DNA from: Candidatus Omnitrophota bacterium
GTDB taxonomy: Bacteria; Omnitrophota; Koll11; Gygaellales; Profunditerraquicolaceae
Length of the DNA stretch: 5,138 nt
Direction of reading: 5' to 3'
NCBI GenBank assembly: GCA_025453435.1
Contig: JALOQI010000067.1
Location: 1-5,138 of the forward strand
Under the pieces are notes generated by a model. The model was not told the origin of the DNA. It worked only from the letters and a program-made list of their open reading frames with translations, and ran no database searches. Of the stretch, positions 1 through 5,138 are shown piece by piece. Position 1 is the stretch's first letter. The number at the start of each line of letters is the position of its first letter. The position numbers and the translations under genes were made by a program.

Positions 1-297
1 GTCGCCTGAGCAATCGTCAAAAAATTTTACTTTCTGGCCAAGAAGCTCTTCAAGGCGGCCGGCAACGGGCTTGAGGCTGTATTTATCAACGCGTTTGCCA
101 TCAGGCCTTCCAAGGTGCGACATTAATACGAGCTTTTTAGCTCCGCGCTCCAGGATAAATTTGATAGTCGGCACTGTTTCGCGTATGCGGGTGTCGTCAG
201 TAATAGCCAATGAACCGTCCAGCGGCACATTGAAATCAGCGCGCATTAGAACGGTTTTCCCCTTTAAATCAAGATCTTTCACTGTCATTTTAGCCAT
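1..297 (-). CDS. pgk: Phosphoglycerate kinase, N-terminal part (cut by window edge)
   Basis: Phosphoglycerate kinase transfers the acyl phosphate of 1,3-bisphosphoglycerate to ADP in cytoplasmic glycolysis, and runs in reverse in gluconeogenesis. The first 99 codons are present and the rest lies beyond position 1. The family signature RADFNVP is at residues 19-25, followed by [12 protein letters not shown] around 34-45 and SHLGRP at 60-65. These are the phosphoglycerate-binding residues of the N-terminal domain (Asp21, Asn23, Arg37 and His61 in this numbering, by family comparison). I chose the ATG at 297 because an AAGAGGA ribosome binding site (302-308) sits 4 bases upstream; Met4 would be too far from it. 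A near-consensus promoter lies just upstream and a terminator-like hairpin separates it from rsmA, so pgk is probably a separate transcription unit. The visible part shows no damage. The identification is very secure. Confidence 0.97.
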   Translation of the reverse strand, partial: MAKMTVKDLDLKGKTVLMRADFNVPLDGSLAITDDTRIRETVPTIKFILERGAKKLVLMSHLGRPDGKRVDKYSLKPVAGRLEELLGQKVKFFDDCSGD

Positions 298-324
298 AGA
301 ATCCTCTTGTTAGATTAAAGTAAT

Positions 325-353
325 AATATATACGAAATCGAGCCGGTTGTCAA
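325..353 (-). promoter_or_regulatory. Sigma-70 type promoter for pgk
   Basis: On the minus strand a perfect -35 box TTGACA (348-353) is followed, after exactly 17 bases, by a -10 box TATATT (325-330), which matches TATAAT at five of six positions. Transcription would start near 318, giving a leader of about 20 bases before the pgk start codon at 297, with the AAGAGGA ribosome binding site inside it. It lies between the rsmA terminator and pgk, in the only intergenic gap of useful size upstream of pgk. No operator-like repeat is obvious around it, so it may be constitutive. The call rests on motif match and position only. Confidence 0.85.
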
Positions 354-356
354 AGG

Positions 357-391
357 AAAAAACCAGGGGACGCTTCCCGGAAGCGTCCCCT
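357..391 (-). terminator. Palindromic terminator after rsmA, overlapping its stop codon
   Basis: Positions 365-377 and 379-391 are perfect reverse complements (13 bases each around a single central C). A realistic fold is an 11-pair stem, AGGGGACGCTT with AAGCGTCCCCT, and a CCCGG loop. On the minus strand it is followed by GG and six Ts (357-362), which fits an intrinsic terminator for rsmA. The rsmA TAG stop (390-392) lies partly inside the stem. In the other direction the stem is followed by AG and five Ts, so it could stop transcription both ways, but no plus-strand gene is present. The high symmetry is more than a terminator needs, so it could also be a small dispersed palindromic repeat serving as one. 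Confidence 0.8.
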
Positions 392-1184
392 AGTTTTTCA
401 AATTAGCGAGGTTTGCGAAGTCCTGCAAAGAAAGCGTTTCAGCCCGGGCCTTAGGATTGACGCTGTATTTCTCGAAAAAGGAATCCAGGTTGTCTGCTGG
501 AATCAGACCTTTGAGGCAGTTCTTAAGGGTCTTGCGCCTCTGACCGAAAGACCTGCGTATAATTGTAAACAGCAGATTTTCGTCTTTTACGCTTACCGCA
601 GGCTCGGGCCTCATACTCAGGCTCAAAAAACAGGAATCCACTTTCGGCGCAGGATAAAAACATGTGCGCTTGATCAAAAATTCGATCCTGGGTTGAGTGT
701 AATATTGCACAAAACAGCTGAAAGACCCGTAGTGCTCTGACCCCGGCTCAGCTACAATGCGCTGGCCGAATTCTTTTTGGACGGTAAGATATATATTCGA
801 TATATGGCTGCGATATTCGAATAAATGCTGTATGATCGGCGAAGTTATGTAATACGGGATGTTGCCGAAAACCTTGACCTTTGTGCGGGGGCTATCTGCC
901 AGAAGTGCAGCTATGTCGCACTTGAGAAAATCCTGATTGATGATCGAAACCCGCGGATCATCCTTAAACTGTTCCTCCAGCATACCTGCCAAAACCGTGT
1001 CGAGCTCAATAGCGTAAAGGCGCTTCACGATCGGCGCGATCAATTCGGTCATAGCTGCCTGGCCTGGCCCGATTTCTATAACCGTGTCATCCGGACAAAA
1101 ATCGCACGCGGCAATGATCTTCCTTCTTATATTGGGGTCCTGGAGAAAATTCTGGCCTAAGCTTTTTTTTGGTTTCGGACGCAT
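390..1184 (-). CDS. rsmA: 16S rRNA adenine(1518/1519)-N6 dimethyltransferase RsmA (KsgA)
   Basis: RsmA uses S-adenosylmethionine to dimethylate two adjacent adenines in the 3'-terminal hairpin of 16S rRNA, a late step in small-subunit maturation. The 264-residue protein is close to the usual length (about 270). It shows KKSLGQNFL at 6-14, the cofactor-binding loop EIGPGQAAMT at 37-46, the acidic IELD at 59-62, NQDFL at 83-87, and the catalytic motif NIPYY at 108-112, a conservative variant of NLPY. The C-terminal RNA-binding domain carries FYPAPKVDS (176-184) and the signature RRSFGQRRKTLKN (210-222). The start codon lies 28 bases inside the end of pdxA and I see no good ribosome binding site, so translational coupling to pdxA is likely. 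It is the last gene of its operon. Related Erm methylases modify 23S rRNA, but the RRSFGQRRKTLKN block and gene context favour RsmA. Confidence 0.96.
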   Translation of the reverse strand: MRPKPKKSLGQNFLQDPNIRRKIIAACDFCPDDTVIEIGPGQAAMTELIAPIVKRLYAIELDTVLAGMLEEQFKDDPRVSIINQDFLKCDIAALLADSPRTKVKVFGNIPYYITSPIIQHLFEYRSHISNIYLTVQKEFGQRIVAEPGSEHYGSFSCFVQYYTQPRIEFLIKRTCFYPAPKVDSCFLSLSMRPEPAVSVKDENLLFTIIRRSFGQRRKTLKNCLKGLIPADNLDSFFEKYSVNPKARAETLSLQDFANLANLKN

Positions 1185-2098
1185 CGTATGGCGAGATCTA
1201 CTGCCGCTAACATGGATGAAGGATCGGCTTTATTTTTTCCGGCTATGTCAAAGGCTGTCCCGTGCAAAGGCGAGGTCCTGACGAACGGCAGGCCGAGGGT
1301 CATATTCACCCCACTCTGATCTCCTGTCAGCTTAAGCGGTATCAAAGCCTGGTCATGATACATCGCCAGGATACAGTCGTATTTTCCTGCTGCCGCTTTG
1401 GCGATTGCAACATCAGCGCCCATGGGGCCTGAAACGCCGCTCAATCCGCAAGCTTTTATCGCAGGCCGTATGATAGAACCCTCCTCTGTTCCGATAACGC
1501 CGTTATCAGAACCGTGGGGATTTATACCAAGTACAATGATTTTCGGTTTTTTGATACCGAAGAGTTTCTGCAGAGCATTGTGGGTGGTTCGCAACGTGCC
1601 GGTTATATTTCTGCGGCTCAATTTGCGGCTGACAGCAGCCAGGGGCACATGCCTTGTCACAAGGCTCAGCTTGAACACATCATTTACCAGCATCATGACC
1701 ACATCGGGCTTGCGTGCCATTGCTGAAAGATATTCAGTATGGCCGCTGTAATGATAGCCGGCAAGATGGATGGCTTCTTTTGATATAGGCGCGGTCACAA
1801 GGCCATCGACAAGTCCGCGCGACAGCAGGTTCATAGCAGTATCAAGATATTCGATCGAAGCCCTGCCATATTCCGCTTTGATCCTGCCGAAAGAGAAATT
1901 GCGGCGGTTTACGTTAGCCAGATCTATGAATTCGACAGATCTGTCCAGGCCGCTTTTGCCCGCTGCTCTGTCAAACACGAATCTGTCGCCTATGACAACA
2001 AACCTGGCTTTTGAGCTTGACCTTAACTTGGCTTTTGCTATTATCTCCGGCCCTATACCAGCCGGGTCTCCCATTGTCAAACCGATCCGCCGGGCCAT
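1157..2098 (-). CDS. pdxA: 4-hydroxythreonine-4-phosphate dehydrogenase PdxA
   Basis: PdxA oxidises 4-phosphohydroxy-L-threonine with NAD(P); the product decarboxylates and is then condensed by PdxJ with deoxyxylulose phosphate to make pyridoxine phosphate, the vitamin B6 precursor. The 313-residue cytoplasmic protein is slightly shorter than the E. coli enzyme (329). Visible family blocks are GDPAGIGPEI (10-19), TAPISKEAI (102-110), GHTEYL (119-124), TRHVPL (148-153), GINPHGSDNG (191-200), MYHDQALIPLK (246-256) and a C-terminal TLGLPFVRTSPLHGTAFDIA. The divalent-metal histidines are His120 and probably His150 and His248; all are present. The NPH block differs from the more usual NPHAGEGG. 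The ATG overlaps the surA stop codon by one base (TAATG), and the 3' end overlaps rsmA by 28 bases, so all three genes appear co-translated. A relative acting on phospho-threonate (PdxA2) is possible in sequence terms, but the surA-pdxA-rsmA order favours the B6 enzyme. Confidence 0.94.
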   Translation of the reverse strand: MARRIGLTMGDPAGIGPEIIAKAKLRSSSKARFVVIGDRFVFDRAAGKSGLDRSVEFIDLANVNRRNFSFGRIKAEYGRASIEYLDTAMNLLSRGLVDGLVTAPISKEAIHLAGYHYSGHTEYLSAMARKPDVVMMLVNDVFKLSLVTRHVPLAAVSRKLSRRNITGTLRTTHNALQKLFGIKKPKIIVLGINPHGSDNGVIGTEEGSIIRPAIKACGLSGVSGPMGADVAIAKAAAGKYDCILAMYHDQALIPLKLTGDQSGVNMTLGLPFVRTSPLHGTAFDIAGKNKADPSSMLAAVDLAIRCVRNQKKA

Positions 2099-3006
2099 TA
2101 GATTTTAATGAAGGATTTTTTCTTCAGCTGGTCGAGCCAGTCGACCATGTCTTCCTGCAATCTTTTGTCGAAAAGCATGCGCTTGATGCCGGCCTGCGCG
2201 TCTATAAGCGGCTGTTTGAACTCGGCGGTTATCTTTGTCAGCTTGAAAACATAATATGCTTCGTCTATTTTTACCGCTTTGGAAACGTCGTTGAGATTCA
2301 TCCCGAAAACCACATCTTCGATCTCTTTTTTAAGCTCTCCGCCTTTTTTTGCAGTGAATGTATTCACGGTGATCGAATACAATCCCGCCACTTCATCCGG
2401 CGTCTTTCCCGCCGAAAGGTCAGCCGACACTTTATCGGCCAGTTCCTGAGTATCCACGACGATCGAAACGAACTCGCGCTCCTGCGGCACCATGAACTGA
2501 TCGACGTTCTTTTCATAATACTCGGTTATATCCGAAGGCTTTATGACGATCTTATTTTTTATTTTTTCTTCAACGATCTGATAAGTCATCATCTGGTTTT
2601 TCATCTTCTGCTCGAGGTCTGCCTCGGTCATTCCCTGCTGGATAAGATAATCCTGGAATTCCCTGTCGGAATTATGCGCTCTTTTGAGCTCGGCGATCTT
2701 AGCCTTTATCATGTTCTTATCCGCATTGATATTGCTCTTTTTCGCCTCCTGCAGTATCAACCTGTCCTCTATAAGCCGTTCAAGCAGGTCCTGCTTCATG
2801 GAATCGATCTTCTGCTCGAGCTTTACCCCCGAATAATCCCTTGCCATCTGAACGCGCATAAATGCGATGAAACTGTCCAGGTCTTTCTGAGTGATTATCT
2901 CATCGTTGACCACGGCAACTACCTTGTCCTGAGCTAGCGCGCCTCCTGCGGCAGACATAATCAGCAATACCGCGCATAACGCCGCACATATATTTTTCTT
3001 TCTCAT
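2098..3006 (-). CDS. surA: SurA-like periplasmic chaperone with degenerate parvulin domain
   Basis: SurA-type proteins escort unfolded outer-membrane proteins across the periplasm. The 302-residue product begins with a clear Sec signal peptide: basic MRKK, a hydrophobic stretch to about residue 20, and a probable cleavage after ALA at 23-25. The mature start, VVAVVNDEIITQKDLDSF, is the classic SurA N-domain opening, and a charged helical chaperone region follows to about 155. Residues 172-260 match one parvulin-type PPIase domain (AGKTPDEVAGLYS, KKGGELKKEI, YYVFKL), but the histidines normally found in the opening HIL and closing GYHII motifs are absent, so isomerase activity is doubtful. E. 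coli SurA is about 428 residues with two parvulin domains. A C-terminal helix returns near 265-295, as in SurA. The start has an AAGGCGG binding site overlapping the mfd stop codon. PrsA or PpiD-like proteins are alternatives, but context (pdxA, rsmA downstream) favours SurA. Confidence 0.85.
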   Translation of the reverse strand: MRKKNICAALCAVLLIMSAAGGALAQDKVVAVVNDEIITQKDLDSFIAFMRVQMARDYSGVKLEQKIDSMKQDLLERLIEDRLILQEAKKSNINADKNMIKAKIAELKRAHNSDREFQDYLIQQGMTEADLEQKMKNQMMTYQIVEEKIKNKIVIKPSDITEYYEKNVDQFMVPQEREFVSIVVDTQELADKVSADLSAGKTPDEVAGLYSITVNTFTAKKGGELKKEIEDVVFGMNLNDVSKAVKIDEAYYVFKLTKITAEFKQPLIDAQAGIKRMLFDKRLQEDMVDWLDQLKKKSFIKI

Positions 3007-3016
3007 AGCAACCGCC

Positions 3017-4048
3017 TTATTTAGTAAATTGGGCTTTTTTAAAAGTCTCTACAGCCTCTTTAAGCAACCTGCAGTAAAGATCGAATCCTACCGCATTGAT
3101 GAACCCGTGCTGCTCGCTCCCGAGCAGATTCCCCGCGCCGCGTATTTCCAGATCTTCCATTGCGATCCTGAAACCCGCGCCAAGCTGTGCGTACTCCTGC
3201 AAAGCCTTGAGCCTTTTTGCAGCGATAGTGGATATGGATTCAGCCCGTGGCACGACGAAATAAGCGTATGCGGGCCTGTCGAACCTGCCCACGCGTCCGC
3301 GCAGCTGATGTAAGTCTGACAACCCGAATGTATGCGCGTTATTGACGATTATCGTATTGGCATTCGGTATATCAATGCCCGATTCGATGATCATCGTGCA
3401 CAAAAGTATATCTATTTCCCCGCGCAGGAACTCTGCCATGACCTCTTCGAGCATGCTTGAAGGCATCTGCCCGTGGCCTATGCGTATGCGGGTAGACGCA
3501 GGCACAAGCCTGCGGATCTTGTTTTCCAGCTTTTCTATATCCTCTATGCGGTTGTGCAGAAAAAACACCTGGCCCTTGCGGCGCAATTCCCGCATGAGAG
3601 CCTGGCGGAGGATATCCTGGTCATATTCTACCACGATGGTCCTTATAGGCAACCTATTTTCAGGCGGGGTATTGATCACAGACAGGTCCCTGGCGCCCAT
3701 AAGCGACATGTACAAGGTCCTGGGTATAGGCGTTGCCGTGAGCGTTATGACATCGCAGGTCAGCCTCAACGCCTTTAACTTCTCCTTTGCCTTTACGCCA
3801 AAACGCTGCTCTTCGTCAATTATAACAAGGCCCAGATCTTTGAAAATAACATCCCGGGAAAGCATCCTGTGCGTTCCGATTACAATGTCGACCTTTCCCT
3901 CTCCTATCCGCTTGACTATATCCTTCTGCTCTCTTTGAGTCCTGAAGCGCGAAAGCATTTCGACATTGACCGCGAAATCTTTAAGCCGGCCGGTAAAATT
4001 CTGAAAATGCTGTTCAGCCAGGATCGTAGTCGGCACCAGAGCTGCCAT
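3017..4048 (-). CDS. mfd: Mfd 3' fragment: translocase domains without Walker A and without D7
   Basis: This frame encodes most of the Mfd/RecG-type double-stranded DNA translocase. Seen in order are LVPTTILAEQH (4-14, motif Ia), the Walker B box IDEEQRFG (77-84), LTATPIPRTL (103-112, motif III), IGHGQM (190-195), IIESGIDIP (220-228), QLRGRVGR (248-255, motif VI) and the RecG/Mfd translocation motif with LEIRGAGNLLG (300-310). Only motif I (Walker A), which should precede LVPTTIL, is missing. The protein stops soon after GFDLYCRLLKEAVE (321-334), where Mfd proteins normally continue for about 150 residues into the autoinhibitory D7 domain. The apparent first methionine at 4048 is simply the first in-frame ATG after the broken junction and not a convincing start. 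RecG was considered, but the fragment upstream in the other frame and SEQHGFINAVGFDLY identify Mfd. Confidence 0.82.
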   Translation of the reverse strand: MAALVPTTILAEQHFQNFTGRLKDFAVNVEMLSRFRTQREQKDIVKRIGEGKVDIVIGTHRMLSRDVIFKDLGLVIIDEEQRFGVKAKEKLKALRLTCDVITLTATPIPRTLYMSLMGARDLSVINTPPENRLPIRTIVVEYDQDILRQALMRELRRKGQVFFLHNRIEDIEKLENKIRRLVPASTRIRIGHGQMPSSMLEEVMAEFLRGEIDILLCTMIIESGIDIPNANTIIVNNAHTFGLSDLHQLRGRVGRFDRPAYAYFVVPRAESISTIAAKRLKALQEYAQLGAGFRIAMEDLEIRGAGNLLGSEQHGFINAVGFDLYCRLLKEAVETFKKAQFTK

Positions 4049-4782
4049 GAAGTCACCTGGTCAGGCGTTTCCCTGTAGGGAAAAGTCTTCTCAAAATCTT
4101 TCTGCCACTGGGTATCAACGGAATACTTCCATCCCGGAGAGCTTTCCCGCAGAGCCTGCAAAGATAACAGATCCCACGCAAGTTTCTCGATGCCTTTGCG
4201 CGCGCGCTGTTTGATCCTGAGCCATTCTTTACTTCCCAGCCTGTTGAGCTTTGGCCTTCGAACATGGAATGCGATATATTTCTGAACGAGGTGCATCGAC
4301 TCCACTGGCACGAACAGTTTTTCACCGCGGTCATATTCAACGACCAGGTGGTCCTTGAGCTTATCGGCCTTGCGGATCTTTTCTATGCCCTTGAACCTGC
4401 CGACGCCGTGCTCGTTGTGGACTACGTAATCCCCTATATTTATGTCGACAAAATTCTCAAGCGGCACATTCTCGCTGAAAGGCGCCCTGATAGAAGGAGC
4501 TGTTTTTTTCAAAGGCAGGATGATAACTATCCTGTGCTCCCAAAGCCCCGTGCCTTTTACCGGATCGAAAGTCTTGATCGAAGTTATAATATCGTCGCTG
4601 AATTCGATCCGAATGGGCAATTCAAAGGTGAACGCGAATATATCAAGAAGGTTGCCGCGGCGGCAGAAATCGCCTTCGTGCAAAACAGCTTCCTGGCGTT
4701 TATATCCGAATTCAGCCAGGTCTGCGTGCAGCCTTTCGAATTCCGGTGCTGCGCCGATATATAGTTTTATCGATCTGAACAT
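3916..4782 (-). CDS. mfd: Mfd 5' fragment: UvrA-binding D2 plus RNA polymerase-interacting domain
   Basis: This frame encodes the front part of Mfd. Residues 1-75 match the UvrB-like D2 domain that contacts UvrA (HEGDFCRRGNLLDIF at 35-49, ELPIRIEFSDDIITSIKTFD at 54-73). A linker of only about 40 residues follows, where E. coli Mfd has a couple of hundred. Residues 115-175 are the RNA polymerase-interacting domain (GDYVVHNEHGVGRFKGI at 117-133, KLFVPVESMHLVQKY at 155-169). Then come the relay region (LGSKEWLRIKQRARKGIEKLA at 182-202, given here in outline) and FPYRETPDQ at 234-242, which opens the translocase. True Mfd sequence ends near residue 245 (position 4048); the last 43 residues are out-of-frame filler to the stop at 3916. 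The only possible start nearby is the ATG at 4782, because an in-frame TAG lies at 4786-4788; no ribosome binding site is visible. Confidence 0.8.
   Translation of the reverse strand: MFRSIKLYIGAAPEFERLHADLAEFGYKRQEAVLHEGDFCRRGNLLDIFAFTFELPIRIEFSDDIITSIKTFDPVKGTGLWEHRIVIILPLKKTAPSIRAPFSENVPLENFVDINIGDYVVHNEHGVGRFKGIEKIRKADKLKDHLVVEYDRGEKLFVPVESMHLVQKYIAFHVRRPKLNRLGSKEWLRIKQRARKGIEKLAWDLLSLQALRESSPGWKYSVDTQWQKDFEKTFPYRETPDQVTSWQLWCRLRSWLNSIFRILPAGLKISRSMSKCFRASGLKESRRI
4046..4059 (-). other. Deletion and frameshift junction inside mfd
   Basis: On the minus strand the codons for Asp-Gln of the ETPDQ motif are followed by GTGACTTCATGGCAGCT and then the codons for LVPTTIL in another frame. Family members have about 49 residues (roughly 147 bases) in this interval; here there are 17 bases. 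The loss is therefore near 130 bases and not a multiple of three. The missing piece would encode the Walker A (P-loop) region. No target duplication, inverted repeat or insertion is visible at the junction. Confidence 0.75.
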
Positions 4783-4787
4783 ATACT

Positions 4788-4834
4788 AAAAAAAGCCCCC
4801 GCTGTTTTGCCGTTCACGGCAAAAAAACGGGGGC
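4788..4834 (-). terminator. Strong intrinsic terminator after secF
   Basis: An outer stem pairs GCCCCCG (4795-4801) with CGGGGGC (4828-4834). An inner stem pairs TTTTGCCG (4805-4812) with CGGCAAAA (4817-4824), closed by the tetraloop TTCA (4813-4816), with a small mismatched bulge between the stems. In the minus direction it is followed at once by seven Ts (4788-4794), a textbook intrinsic terminator, and it lies 18 bases after the secF stop codon. The downstream mfd reading frame starts only 5 bases beyond the T-run, so the element separates secF from mfd with no room for a promoter between them. Confidence 0.93.
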
Positions 4835-4852
4835 GTTTTTGCTCGCAAAAGG

Positions 4853-5138
4853 CTATTTGTCTTTTTTACCTGACATCGCGAGAACAAGCGGCGATGCGAT
4901 GTAAACGGTTGAATACACGCCGGAAATAAACCCGACAATAAGCGTGAATGCAAGGTTGCTCAAGACCTCTCCGCCGTAAATCAGTATGGCTACGACCGTC
5001 AAAAGCGTTATGCCGGATGTCAGAACAGTCCTGGCCAAACACTGATTGACGCTTAAGTTAATAAGCTCCTTCAGAGTGGCTTTTCGCAAAAGCCTTGCGT
5101 TCTCCCTGACGCGGTCATATATTACGATCGTGTCGTTA
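4853..5138 (-). CDS. secF: Protein translocase subunit SecF, C-terminal part (cut by window edge)
   Basis: SecF works with SecD in the inner membrane, using the proton gradient to help pull exported proteins out of the SecYEG channel. Only the last 94 codons are in the window; the frame is open to the edge at 5137. The partial sequence begins with NDTIVIYDRVRENARL, the conserved cytoplasmic loop of SecF (family pattern NDTVVVFDRIREN), followed by the LKELINLSVNQCLARTVLTS segment. Two transmembrane helices follow: TSGITLLTVVAILIYGG, and a second beginning NLAFTLIVGFISGVYST and running to SPLVLAM. The protein ends in a short basic tail, SGKKDK. These are TM5 and TM6 of the six expected. The Asp and Arg residues of the NDT...DR motif are intact. 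The gene is followed by a strong terminator, so it ends its transcription unit; secD would be expected upstream, outside the window. SecD has a similar domain, but the NDTIVIYDR form and the immediate C-terminus fit SecF. Confidence 0.95.
   Translation of the reverse strand, partial: NDTIVIYDRVRENARLLRKATLKELINLSVNQCLARTVLTSGITLLTVVAILIYGGEVLSNLAFTLIVGFISGVYSTVYIASPLVLAMSGKKDK

Larger units (their letters stand above)
3017..4782 (-). pseudogene. mfd: mfd, transcription-repair coupling factor: frame broken, ATP-binding segment missing
   Basis: Two reading frames, 4782 to 4048 and 4048 to 3017, together read as one Mfd protein. Mfd removes RNA polymerase stalled at DNA lesions and recruits UvrA. 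At the frame change the sequence jumps from the conserved ETPDQ directly to LVPTTIL; about 130 bases encoding the Walker A region (GDVGxGKTEVA in the family) are absent and the frame is shifted. The locus also lacks the UvrB-like D1a, the D1b/D3 region and the C-terminal D7 domain, giving about 590 residues where E. coli has 1148. As sequenced it cannot make an active translocase. Either the gene is decaying or the assembly lost a segment. The surrounding coding is well conserved, with no further stop codons, which suggests a very recent deletion or an assembly error. The 3' end lies 10 bases before surA, the usual operon position. Confidence 0.85.

Noticed and set aside
2011..2937. Long open frame of 308 codons on the plus strand
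   Set aside because: It lies antisense to the surA-like gene, has no recognisable domain, and its composition mirrors the complementary coding strand. The minus-strand protein has a signal peptide and family motifs.
3007..3060. Possible promoter just upstream of surA (AT-rich minus-strand stretch with TACTAAAT)
   Set aside because: The -10 match is weak and there is no -35 box at a fitting distance. The stretch is also the coding 3' end of mfd.
3342..3938. Open frame of 198 codons on the plus strand
   Set aside because: It is antisense to the conserved translocase motifs of mfd. The translated sequence is rich in Ser, Arg and Met with no family motif, as expected for a shadow frame.
3916..4048. 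Programmed frameshift joining the two mfd frames
   Set aside because: No slippery sequence is evident, and a shift would still leave out the roughly 43 residues including Walker A. A deletion explains both the frame change and the missing motif.
4264..4764. Open frames on the plus strand opposite the mfd 5' fragment
   Set aside because: The minus strand encodes clear D2 and RNA polymerase-interacting domain motifs. The plus frames show nothing recognisable.
4740..4795. Possible promoter in the AT-rich minus-strand sequence around the mfd start (TATATA-like)
   Set aside because: No -35 partner is visible at suitable spacing, and the A/T content is explained by the terminator T-run and coding sequence.
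1..5138. Mobile element, CRISPR array, tRNA or novel defence system
   Set aside because: All long stretches are accounted for by housekeeping genes. No spaced direct repeats, transposase motifs, target-site duplications or tRNA cloverleaf were seen.

Overview
The window reads entirely on the minus strand and carries a compact housekeeping block. In the direction of transcription (right to left) it holds the 3' end of secF, a strong intrinsic terminator, a broken and unusually short mfd gene, a surA-like periplasmic chaperone gene, pdxA, rsmA (ksgA), a second terminator-like palindrome, a near-consensus sigma-70 type promoter and the 5' end of pgk. I see no tRNA, rRNA, CRISPR array or insertion sequence. 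All long plus-strand reading frames are shadows of these genes.

The host looks like a diderm bacterium: it has a Sec-exported SurA-type chaperone and the gene order surA-pdxA-rsmA, which is also found in Escherichia coli, while the mfd-surA neighbourhood occurs in several diderm groups. The protein sequences are divergent from the proteobacterial ones. A little-cultured phylum such as Omnitrophota or Elusimicrobiota would fit, but that is an impression and not a demonstrated placement.

Region by region: 4853-5138 is the C-terminal third of SecF (protein export). Positions 4788-4834 form a long GC-rich hairpin with a seven-T tail that ends the sec transcript. Positions 3017-4782 are mfd (transcription-repair coupling factor) in two reading frames. 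The split falls where the Walker A segment of the translocase should be, and about 130 bases are missing there relative to the family. The same gene also lacks the first UvrB-like subdomain, the D1b/D3 region and the C-terminal D7 domain. Positions 2098-3006 (surA-like), 1157-2098 (pdxA) and 390-1184 (rsmA) are intact and tightly packed: a 10-base gap, then a 1-base overlap, then a 28-base overlap, which points to one translationally coupled operon. The operon stops at a perfect palindrome overlapping the rsmA stop codon, and pgk then restarts from its own promoter.

Functionally these are envelope biogenesis (SecF, SurA), pyridoxal-phosphate synthesis (PdxA), ribosome maturation (RsmA), glycolysis (Pgk) and DNA repair (Mfd). 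I found no new defence or mobile system. The observations most worth following up concern mfd: its missing ATP-binding segment, its stripped-down domain plan, and a terminator that ends within a few bases of its start codon.
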